A stretch of DNA of 5,496 bases from positions 1-5,496 of the forward strand of contig DAOVGF010000041.1 in assembly GCA_030672545.1 (NCBI GenBank). Direction: 5' to 3'. Made by a program: the position numbers and the translations under genes. The notes under the pieces are model-generated. The model was given only the letters and a program-made list of their open reading frames with translations, was not told the origin of the DNA and searched no databases. Positions 1 to 5,496 of the stretch are shown piece by piece. Source of the stretch: Candidatus Aerophobota bacterium (lineage in GTDB: Bacteria > Aerophobota > Aerophobia > Aerophobales > Aerophobaceae). Numbering within the stretch: position 1 is the first letter of the stretch; the number at the start of each line of letters is the position of its first letter.

Positions 1-9
1 AACTTGCGC

Positions 10-34
10 AAATAAACGCAGGCTGAAGCCTGCG
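10..34 (-). terminator. Possible Rho-independent terminator after the sprA-like gene
   Basis: A perfect 8-bp inverted repeat (CGCAGGCT at 17-24, AGCCTGCG at 27-34) has a 2-base gap and six G/C pairs. On the minus strand it is followed at once by TTTATTT (16-10), as in an intrinsic terminator. It lies about 80 bases beyond the sprA-like stop codon, and no other gene lies between. The T run is interrupted by an A and the loop is tight, so efficiency is uncertain. The same hairpin is part of the repeat array at 17-94, so it may be a dispersed repeat serving this role secondarily. Confidence 0.4.
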
Positions 35-94
35 GCTACCGGATCATAACTGGGAGGTTAAAACCTCCCCTACCCGGACTGGCCTGCGGCTACC
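17..94. repeat. Array of palindromic units sharing a CTACC tail (two hairpins and one half-unit)
   Basis: Unit 1 is the hairpin at 17-34 followed by GCTACC (35-40). Unit 2 is GGGAGGTT (52-59), AA, AACCTCCC (62-69), a perfect 8-bp hairpin followed by CTACC (70-74). Unit 3 has only the right arm: GCCTGCGGCTACC at 82-94 is identical to 28-40, but the left arm is missing. The links between units are also alike: CCGGA...CTGG between 1 and 2, CCCGGACTGG between 2 and 3. The two stems differ in sequence yet have the same length, gap and tail. From memory, palindromes of both kinds (GCAGGCT..AGCCTGC and GGGAGGTT..AACCTCCC flanked by GTAG/CTAC) recur between genes in many environmental bacterial genomes; no search was done. 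No coding sequence is seen in 1-111. Confidence 0.65.
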
Positions 95-111
95 ACTTCC
101 CCAGTGATAAA

Positions 112-3100
112 TTAAAATCTTATTTCCACCCGGGCAGAAATACTGTAGGAAAAGTAATCTTCTCCAACTTCAATTTTGTTTTGATAGTGGGTTCCTTCTA
201 AACCCAGCTTCATATTCACATTCTCGGTGACCTTATAAGCTACGTCGCCTCCCAAACTCCATTTCTCATTGTCTTCGGAGAGATCTCCGGAAGTAAGTGT
301 TTTCTTCTTGGTTTCCAAAGACAGATTGGAGGAAAGGTGAATCTCATTCTTGAAATTGATAATGCGGTTTAGAAGAGGAATATTCATCCCCCAGGGAAAT
401 AAAGTGTAATAGTCCAATTTTAGTTTATACTCAGAGGAATCACCGATGATTCCGGTTTCCTCACCCCAGGTTATCTCTTCACTACGGGTAGATTTCCCGG
501 ACAAGGTGAGAGAGAGGTCAGCAGGCTTGTGAAATCTTCCCTTCCAGGTAAAGGAAGGCTGAGAACTTCTCGCTATCGATATTCTTTCCTTGACTGTCTC
601 CTTGTCAGTAAGACCGAGAGTGAGGCGTGACGAGCTGAACAGCTTCTGAGAAACACCTTCCCCGATAAGGGGAGTGGTGTTCAAATCAAGACTCAGACTA
701 ATTACCGGCCAACGGGTAATGTTGATGTCATAATCTGTTCCCTCTTTTAACTTGTCCTCCTCACTCCTTGAATACTCAACCGTAGTATCAAGAAAAGAGA
801 AACACTGCCAGCGTTGTTTGAAAGTAACGGAACTCTTCATCATATCCAACTTAACAACCCCGTCATCCAGAGTGACCTCTCCCAACCCAATCTGAGTTAA
901 AAAATCAAGAGACACGGTAGTATCGTCATAAATACGCTCCCTCTCTACACTGAAGCTGGTGTAATAAGTAAGGTTGCCCAGCCAGGAAGTGCTGGGGAAA
1001 AAAGAGCCTGGCTTAACCGGCAGAGAAAGAGATACCTTGGACTCCAGATTTGCATCCCGCTGGCCCGAGTAATCATCAGAAAAACCATTTTCCTCAGAAC
1101 TACCTTCAAACTTGAGTTGAGGAGACAGGTGAAAAAAAGTAGTCCGGGAGGTAAGAGAAAAACTCTTCTTCCGAGAGTTCGGCCTCATTTGGCTACCTTC
1201 TTCCCCCTTATCGGTATTATTCTGAGAATAAGTAAAATTCAGATTCTTTAGGGGTTTAAAAGGAAGAGTAACAGCCCATTTTCTGGTTTCTTCCTCCGAG
1301 GTCTTCGGGGGAACACTAAAAACGGTTTTCTCTACATCTTTCAATTCACAACTGGCACTCACGGAGTGTGGCAAAAGAAAGAAACGAAGGGGAACCGTAT
1401 ACTTTAAGGAAGCGGTATAGGTGTTTGTTTTGTCTCGCTCGGCCTTATGAACATAATCGGCAACTTCATTAGTCCCCCGAAGATCAAATCTCGGCCAGGA
1501 CGGCAAAATTAGACTAACTTTGTAATCCTGACTTTCCCTGACTATCTTTCCCTCCTCCTTGATGCTAAGATCAGTATCCTGAACGGAAACATTCATGGTC
1601 TCCTTCCTCTGCCACTGATAAGATAAGGGCATCCACTTCCAGAAAGAAAGAGTGCTCCCCCAGCGGTGCAGGGTAAGCTCCTCATTTTTGGGGGAGGCCC
1701 CGATAACATGGAAAGTGGATTCCACCTCTTTATACTCCCCACTGACAGAGACAGAATCTCCAAAATCGCCCCTCAGGCTTAGCCTTTTGGCCAATCCTTC
1801 CTTTTCTCTGGACCCGGAAAGAAAAAGGTCGCTCCAATAGATCTTGATGGTTTCATCACAGTCATTCTTGCTCAGTCCGGCTCTTATTTGGTTGATTGTC
1901 CGAAAAGAAGGATCTCCATGTTTGCTTTCCGACAACTCTTCCAGAGAAAGGCTAATCTTCTTCCAACCCTCCCAGTCAAGAGTCCGGCTGATTTCGTAAT
2001 AGTTGCCCCCATCACTGGTATCCGAACCCACACGTAGATAGAAACCAGCTCCCGTGCTCTGGGCATGTAACCAGAAAGAGAGAGTCTCATAGTTGGTGAA
2101 ATCTCGCGAGGAGAGAAAAGTCTCCTGAACCCATCCGCTATCGGCTGAAATGGGGTCAAGCTCAAGATAAAGGCCTGAGTCCTTCCTCGGTTTTCCTTCG
2201 CTGGTTTCCCACGAGTCGTACATCTCCTCATAATACTGACGAAAGGCATAGTCCGAAAAAGGATCATAATCCGGATCATCGTAGTTGTTGACTGCTCTCA
2301 GAGTAAGGTCTTTTACCTCCCAGCGATTGCCGGAAGCAGCCAGAAAAGCAACTTTGAGAGTACTCTTTAGGTTACCCCCCTCCACCCAGAGACGAAGGTG
2401 CTTTATCACCGACTGAACCTGATCCCAGTTAGCCGCATCTTTTAGGGGAATAAGATAGTAAAACCAACCGGTAGCTGGATCCGGTTCCTCAGGCGTATAG
2501 TCAGATAAACAATAGGTAACATAATTTTCCGTGGTATTCAGATATCCATCTCCATTCAGGTCTTCCGTATCCAGGATTCCGTTGTTTTCCCCTATAAGAG
2601 TGCCTCCGATGTCAATCCCGGTATCCTCCCCGGGATTGAGTATACCATCGCCATTTACATCCTCGGTATCCAGATGACCGTCTCCATCAATATCTTCACT
2701 GACTACTCCCAGGTCAAGGTGGACAGTTTCACCGCTCTCTCCCCCGGTAACCCACAACTCCAGGTAATCCATGCGCAGATAATCCTTGCCCGTGTTCGAG
2801 ATCACATAAGTCACTGCATCCCAGAAATCTGCTCCCGGAAAATCATAATCTAAGACCAGAACTTCTCTTTCATCCTGGCTCCAGACGGAATTTATTTCCT
2901 CCCCCTTGATCTCTTGATTGGAAATCTCTATGGTGTCCCGGGAGGCTCCTCCACTTATTTGCGGCCTACTTCCCAAATGCCAGGATTCCTCATTTAGAGT
3001 AGTCTCATCTACCATTTTGGCCGATTCAAAATCCTCAACCATGGCCGCACCGAAAGTATTAGGCTGGTAAAAACTACGAGCTATCTCTCCGGCAAAAATA

Positions 3101-4857
3101 AGCTCCATCGGCAGATCTCCTCTCCAGAGACTTCCCAAGTTAGAACTAAGACTGAACTGCATATCTGCTTCCAGTACCTGATGGGCAATGGGAGAAAAAC
3201 CCAAATGAGGAATCTCTTTCACTCCGGAAGACTCTTGAGAAAGATAGGTAGCTCCCAGAGAGAACCTCTTCCCGGGAGTGTATTCCAATCTACCTCCCAG
3301 AATAGTGGCCTGACCACCGATAAAGGGCATATACTCATATTCAACCTTTATCTCCGTATCAGCGGTGATTCGACCGGGATCAACAAAGGTGAGAAACCCT
3401 GAGGCATAATCAATAAGATAATCCTCATTTCTCTTGAGAAGCTGGCCATCCATAAAGACACGCTCGCTCTCCGGGACAATATCCGGACGGAGAAGGTAGA
3501 CATCCACAGCGTGAGAGAATTCCGTGTACAGAGTATAGCGGTGTTGGGGATCAGGAGGATACGGGTTTGGGCCCTCTGGGTCAAACGGGTCACGAAATGG
3601 CTCATCCCAGTAGAGATTAGGAACATCCGGGCTGGCTGAACTCAAGGGTCTGGTTATCTCAACCAAGCCGAAGTCAAAGTCTACCTGGGCCTGGTAGACC
3701 CAGTTCTCCGGACTGGCCCAGTCATAAACCACTTCCTCACTAAGATTAAGAATACGAAGCAGAAAATCATCCGGGTCTATCTTCTGAGCCCCAAGATAGT
3801 AGCGATTCTTACACTCATATTTGTAGTAGAGAGGATGGGGACCCCTCTTGATCATCCGATACGTAGAAGCACCGGAAGGATGTCTTTGTTCGTCAACGTC
3901 CTGGTAGGCCACCGCGATGACGAATTCATCTCCGATACTACGGTAGAAATTTATCACTCCCCGGTGATAATCAACGGCGTAGTCCTCACCGGGATACTGC
4001 AGATCAAACCATCCAGTGTAGGCCGTATCCCCGGAAACAGGTTCTACCGTCATCTCCACCGAGGTATCATTATTGGTTGAATTCTGGTCATCAATCCAGA
4101 TTTCCGCACTGCCAACAGTATAGGAAAAACCAGATTCGGCGGGAGTATACTCCTGGTCATAATACAGTTCAAAATATTTGTGTTTTGAGTAAGATACATC
4201 GGCGATGTCTTTCTTTTCAAAGGTGGTCTTACCTTTGAAAGTCTTGGTCTCAGCAATACCTCTGGTGACGCTTCCGATGGCGGTGAGGTGCAAATCACCC
4301 CATTTGGCTTTCACTCTACCTCCAAATACACTCTGGCCATAAGTGACAAATTCAGTCCTGGGAAGGGAAAGCCTGATATCTCCGAAAGCCACCTCCTGAA
4401 TGAACTCCTCGTCCTTACCCCTATAGGTAAGTCTAATTTTCTGCTGTTCACTTCGGGGAGCGCTGTCATCATAGTCTATATCCACAAAAATGCGGTCTCC
4501 AATTCGCCCCTTGACCTTAGCCTGGAGTTTCTGATCTACTTCGGTGGAACTGGTAGGTTTCTTGTCCGGTGCGTTGAGATATTCCTTGTAAGTGTATTTT
4601 ATTCCAATCACTTTGCGTCCGTAAATAGTAAGATGGGAACCTCCAGGCAATTCCGTATCCACAATTCCGGCCCGGAAAGGCGTCAACACAGGAAGAGCTT
4701 CCTGGGGAGAAGAAGAGGGAAGGTAATCCAAATAGAGCTGTTTTTCGGCCATAGCCCATAAATTCAGGTTAGTTTCCTCCGCCAATAGAGGTACAGTTAG
4801 AAAAATGACCGCTAAAAAAATCCAAAAAAATATTAGATAAAATGACCGCTGGCTCAT
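112..4857 (-). CDS. sprA: SprA/Sov-family outer-membrane translocon protein (T9SS), compact form
   Basis: Complete 1581-residue protein. In the known family, SprA is a very large outer-membrane beta-barrel that passes T9SS cargo to the cell surface. A signal peptide is visible: MSQR, a hydrophobic stretch at 5-25, and likely cleavage after A26 (PLLA/EE). Family hallmarks follow in the expected order: AEIWIDD (251-257); DGQLLKRNEDYLIDY (470-484); EDFESAK and WHLGS (608-630, matching the DDFEGS...W.L segment); YLELWV (698-703) and the SEDIDGDG segment (720-727); RVGSD...NYYE (942-955); IYWSDLFLSG (1006-1015, the WFNELRLSG-like segment); and FGDSVSVSGEY (1032-1042). Residues from about 1025 onward are alternating, strand-like barrel sequence ending in aromatic F1581, as barrel proteins usually do. 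Bacteroidota SprA is about 2400 residues, so this version is about one third shorter, with no frameshift seen. The start is supported by AGGGAG 8 bases upstream and by the signal peptide. Assignment rests on remembered family motifs, not a search; involvement in secretion is inferred. Confidence 0.88.
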   Translation of the reverse strand: MSQRSFYLIFFWIFLAVIFLTVPLLAEETNLNLWAMAEKQLYLDYLPSSSPQEALPVLTPFRAGIVDTELPGGSHLTIYGRKVIGIKYTYKEYLNAPDKKPTSSTEVDQKLQAKVKGRIGDRIFVDIDYDDSAPRSEQQKIRLTYRGKDEEFIQEVAFGDIRLSLPRTEFVTYGQSVFGGRVKAKWGDLHLTAIGSVTRGIAETKTFKGKTTFEKKDIADVSYSKHKYFELYYDQEYTPAESGFSYTVGSAEIWIDDQNSTNNDTSVEMTVEPVSGDTAYTGWFDLQYPGEDYAVDYHRGVINFYRSIGDEFVIAVAYQDVDEQRHPSGASTYRMIKRGPHPLYYKYECKNRYYLGAQKIDPDDFLLRILNLSEEVVYDWASPENWVYQAQVDFDFGLVEITRPLSSASPDVPNLYWDEPFRDPFDPEGPNPYPPDPQHRYTLYTEFSHAVDVYLLRPDIVPESERVFMDGQLLKRNEDYLIDYASGFLTFVDPGRITADTEIKVEYEYMPFIGGQATILGGRLEYTPGKRFSLGATYLSQESSGVKEIPHLGFSPIAHQVLEADMQFSLSSNLGSLWRGDLPMELIFAGEIARSFYQPNTFGAAMVEDFESAKMVDETTLNEESWHLGSRPQISGGASRDTIEISNQEIKGEEINSVWSQDEREVLVLDYDFPGADFWDAVTYVISNTGKDYLRMDYLELWVTGGESGETVHLDLGVVSEDIDGDGHLDTEDVNGDGILNPGEDTGIDIGGTLIGENNGILDTEDLNGDGYLNTTENYVTYCLSDYTPEEPDPATGWFYYLIPLKDAANWDQVQSVIKHLRLWVEGGNLKSTLKVAFLAASGNRWEVKDLTLRAVNNYDDPDYDPFSDYAFRQYYEEMYDSWETSEGKPRKDSGLYLELDPISADSGWVQETFLSSRDFTNYETLSFWLHAQSTGAGFYLRVGSDTSDGGNYYEISRTLDWEGWKKISLSLEELSESKHGDPSFRTINQIRAGLSKNDCDETIKIYWSDLFLSGSREKEGLAKRLSLRGDFGDSVSVSGEYKEVESTFHVIGASPKNEELTLHRWGSTLSFWKWMPLSYQWQRKETMNVSVQDTDLSIKEEGKIVRESQDYKVSLILPSWPRFDLRGTNEVADYVHKAERDKTNTYTASLKYTVPLRFFLLPHSVSASCELKDVEKTVFSVPPKTSEEETRKWAVTLPFKPLKNLNFTYSQNNTDKGEEGSQMRPNSRKKSFSLTSRTTFFHLSPQLKFEGSSEENGFSDDYSGQRDANLESKVSLSLPVKPGSFFPSTSWLGNLTYYTSFSVERERIYDDTTVSLDFLTQIGLGEVTLDDGVVKLDMMKSSVTFKQRWQCFSFLDTTVEYSRSEEDKLKEGTDYDINITRWPVISLSLDLNTTPLIGEGVSQKLFSSSRLTLGLTDKETVKERISIARSSQPSFTWKGRFHKPADLSLTLSGKSTRSEEITWGEETGIIGDSSEYKLKLDYYTLFPWGMNIPLLNRIINFKNEIHLSSNLSLETKKKTLTSGDLSEDNEKWSLGGDVAYKVTENVNMKLGLEGTHYQNKIEVGEDYFSYSISARVEIRF
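2527..2694 (-). other. EF-hand-like calcium-loop block in the SprA-like protein
   Basis: Residues 722-777 of the SprA-like protein hold tandem D-x-D-x-DG loops. Loop 1 is D722, D724, D726, G727, D730, D733. Loop 2 begins on the same D733 and continues N735, D737, G738, N741, E744. Loop 4 is D766, N768, D770, G771, N774, E777, preceded by a degenerate loop 3 (N759, G760, D763, D766). The two pairs are spaced 33 residues apart and share LDTED and NGDG, which suggests duplication. This acidic segment is at the position of the SED...NG segment of other SprA proteins. Calcium binding is inferred from ligand spacing only. Confidence 0.6.
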
Positions 4858-4865
4858 CGTAAAAA

Positions 4866-4871
4866 CTCCCT
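4866..4871 (-). promoter_or_regulatory. Shine-Dalgarno site of the sprA-like gene
   Basis: Read on the minus strand, AGGGAG lies 8 bases before the ATG at 4855-4857. It is a good match to the anti-Shine-Dalgarno core at normal spacing. Together with the signal peptide that begins at this ATG, it fixes the start. Confidence 0.7.
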
Positions 4872-4878
4872 GAGCTAC

Positions 4879-4907
4879 ATTTTAGCTGAATTTCAGTAAA
4901 TAGGCAA
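4879..4907 (-). promoter_or_regulatory. Possible sigma-70-type promoter before the sprA-like gene
   Basis: On the minus strand TTGCCT (4902-4907; four of six positions match TTGACA) is followed after exactly 17 bases by TAAAAT (4879-4884; five of six match TATAAT). Transcription would begin near 4872, giving a leader of only about 15 bases that just includes the Shine-Dalgarno site. This would allow expression independent of the upstream gene. In a 70-base AT-rich gap such a match can arise by chance, and promoter consensus in this lineage is unknown. Confidence 0.3.
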
Positions 4908-4927
4908 GGAAACGGTACTTTATTTCA

Positions 4928-5496
4928 CTATTTCAAAGCAATCTTTATTATCTTGGTCAGAGACTTGGCACAATTGGCCGCTCTTACAAAGATGATGTAT
5001 ACCCCCCGGGCAACCTTCTCTCCCCGATAATTCCGGCAATCCCAGGAAATATCATCGTAATCACCCGGGCCGGAATATTCCCTGACTAAATTATTCACTA
5101 GCTCTCCGGAGATAGTGTATATCTCTACGGTTACTTTGGCTTCTGCTCCCAAATGAAGATGAAAGGTAACTGGTTCATCATCAACTGGATTGGGGTAACC
5201 ATAGACATCGGTTAAGCTAAGATCCTGGGGTGAGCTGAGAGGTTCGGTTATGGCCATTAGCTGCAAATTATCTTTACCCGTAGTGGTGAAAGAGTAGTTC
5301 TCTTCTTGCCTCATATTGAGGAGAACCTTTCCCTTCTCATCGCTAAGATAAAGATAGTATTCTTCTGGAATAGCGGAAGTATTCATCCACTTCAGAGTGA
5401 TCACTTTATTTACCTGATCAGTTTCAATTTGCATTTGCCAGATGATCTTATCCGGATAAGATCTACTCTTATCTGGTATCCTCCTTACATCCTGGG
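4928..5496 (-). CDS. C-terminal part of a secreted protein with Ig-like module and FlgD-Ig/T9SS-type sorting domain (5' end outside window)
   Basis: The frame stays open to the window edge, giving 188 visible residues plus two bases. Visible residues 17-82 form an Ig/FN3-like strand module (IIWQMQIETD, VITLKW, YYLYLSDEKGKV, YSFTTT, LQLMAIT). Residues from about 95 to 188 are a FlgD-Ig-like C-terminal domain: YPNPV (100-104), VTVEIYTISGELVNNL (121-136), WDCRNYRGEKVARGVYIIFV (151-170) and a basic tail KIIKIALK. In the FCB group such domains end T9SS cargo and anchor or sort it; the same fold also occurs as a structural module, so the sorting role is inferred. An in-frame ATG at 5432-5434 would give 168 residues, but it has no signal peptide and no adjacent ribosome site, so a longer protein starting beyond 5496 is preferred. 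There is no ATG, GTG or TTG in the 20 codons before it. It ends in TAG 70 bases before the sprA-like start, same strand, so co-transcription is possible. The catalytic or binding part, if any, is not visible. Confidence 0.8.
   Translation of the reverse strand, partial: QDVRRIPDKSRSYPDKIIWQMQIETDQVNKVITLKWMNTSAIPEEYYLYLSDEKGKVLLNMRQEENYSFTTTGKDNLQLMAITEPLSSPQDLSLTDVYGYPNPVDDEPVTFHLHLGAEAKVTVEIYTISGELVNNLVREYSGPGDYDDISWDCRNYRGEKVARGVYIIFVRAANCAKSLTKIIKIALK
5438..5476. repeat. Strong palindrome inside the upstream gene
   Basis: A perfect 20-bp palindrome at 5444-5463 (arms GATCTTATCC and GGATAAGATC) is enclosed by a second inverted pair, CCAGAT at 5438-5443 and ATCTGG at 5471-5476. A 7-base stretch lies unpaired on one side. 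It lies in the open frame of the upstream gene, encoding PDKSRSYPDKIIW with a repeated PDK. An alternative fold on the minus strand pairs CCAGATAAG with CTTATCCGG with one mismatch and a 7-base loop, so two exclusive hairpins are possible. Whether it acts in DNA, in RNA or not at all is unknown. Confidence 0.6.

Noticed and set aside
52..69. Second hairpin (GGGAGGTT/AACCTCCC) as a terminator
   Set aside because: No T-rich run follows the stem on either strand, so it is treated as a repeat unit only.
1884..2279. Open frame of 131 codons on the minus strand in a different phase
   Set aside because: Fully inside the sprA-like gene in another frame; arginine- and methionine-rich without domain signals, typical of an out-of-phase shadow.
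4288..4761. Open frame of 157 codons on the plus strand
   Set aside because: It lies wholly opposite the strongly supported sprA-like gene, has no recognisable domain or good ribosome site, and its composition is what the antisense of strand-rich coding sequence gives. The same holds for the other shorter plus-strand frames inside 112-4857.
4811..4840. A-rich run near the sprA-like start
   Set aside because: It is explained by the Phe/Leu/Ile codons and Lys-poor hydrophobic core of the signal peptide on the minus strand, not by a regulatory tract.
4886..4896. Short inverted repeat CTGAA-T-TTCAG in the intergenic gap
   Set aside because: With a realistic loop only four base pairs remain, and no T-rich run follows. 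It lies inside the spacer of the possible promoter, so it could at most be a weak operator; there is not enough to call it.
5480..5486. AAGGAGG as an ordinary ribosome site for a gene start
   Set aside because: No ATG, GTG or TTG lies at normal spacing on the minus strand; the nearest in-frame start is 46 bases away. It is kept only as part of the speculative hairpin-bridged start.
1..5496. tRNA, rRNA, CRISPR array or insertion sequence
   Set aside because: No cloverleaf, rRNA-like segment, regularly spaced repeats with spacers, or transposase fragment was seen; nearly the whole window is explained by the two minus-strand genes.

Overview
The window carries two genes on the minus strand, with no supportable gene on the plus strand. 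The main one is a complete 1581-codon gene for a SprA-family outer-membrane protein, the large translocon channel of the type IX secretion system (T9SS; Sov in Porphyromonas). Upstream of it in the direction of transcription is the 3' end of a gene whose product ends in an Ig-like module followed by a FlgD-Ig/T9SS-type C-terminal domain. Its beginning lies outside the window. SprA together with this tail points to a diderm bacterium of the Fibrobacterota-Chlorobiota-Bacteroidota (FCB) assemblage or a neighbouring candidate phylum. The protein is far shorter than Bacteroidota SprA (about 2400 residues), which favours a non-Bacteroidota lineage, but the sequence alone cannot name the organism.

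Layout from high to low coordinates, the direction of transcription: 5496-4928, the 3' part of the Ig/FlgD-like gene, with a strong palindrome near the window edge; 4927-4858, a 70-base gap with a possible promoter and a good Shine-Dalgarno site; 4857-112, the sprA-like gene; 111-1, a short non-coding tail with two perfect hairpins and a third half-unit that share a CTACC tail. The outermost hairpin is followed by a T-rich run and could be the terminator of the sprA-like gene.

How the parts may work together: the SprA-like protein would form the outer-membrane channel, and proteins with tails like that of the upstream gene are typical cargo of such channels. The close same-strand arrangement is suggestive of cargo and channel, but no other T9SS component (PorV, GldK-N, PorU) is visible. 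The most interesting points are the compact SprA, a block of overlapping EF-hand-like calcium loops in it, a duplicated EDY-x-(V/I)-DY module, the mixed hairpin array after the gene, and a hairpin between an AAGGAGG motif and an in-frame ATG in the upstream gene.
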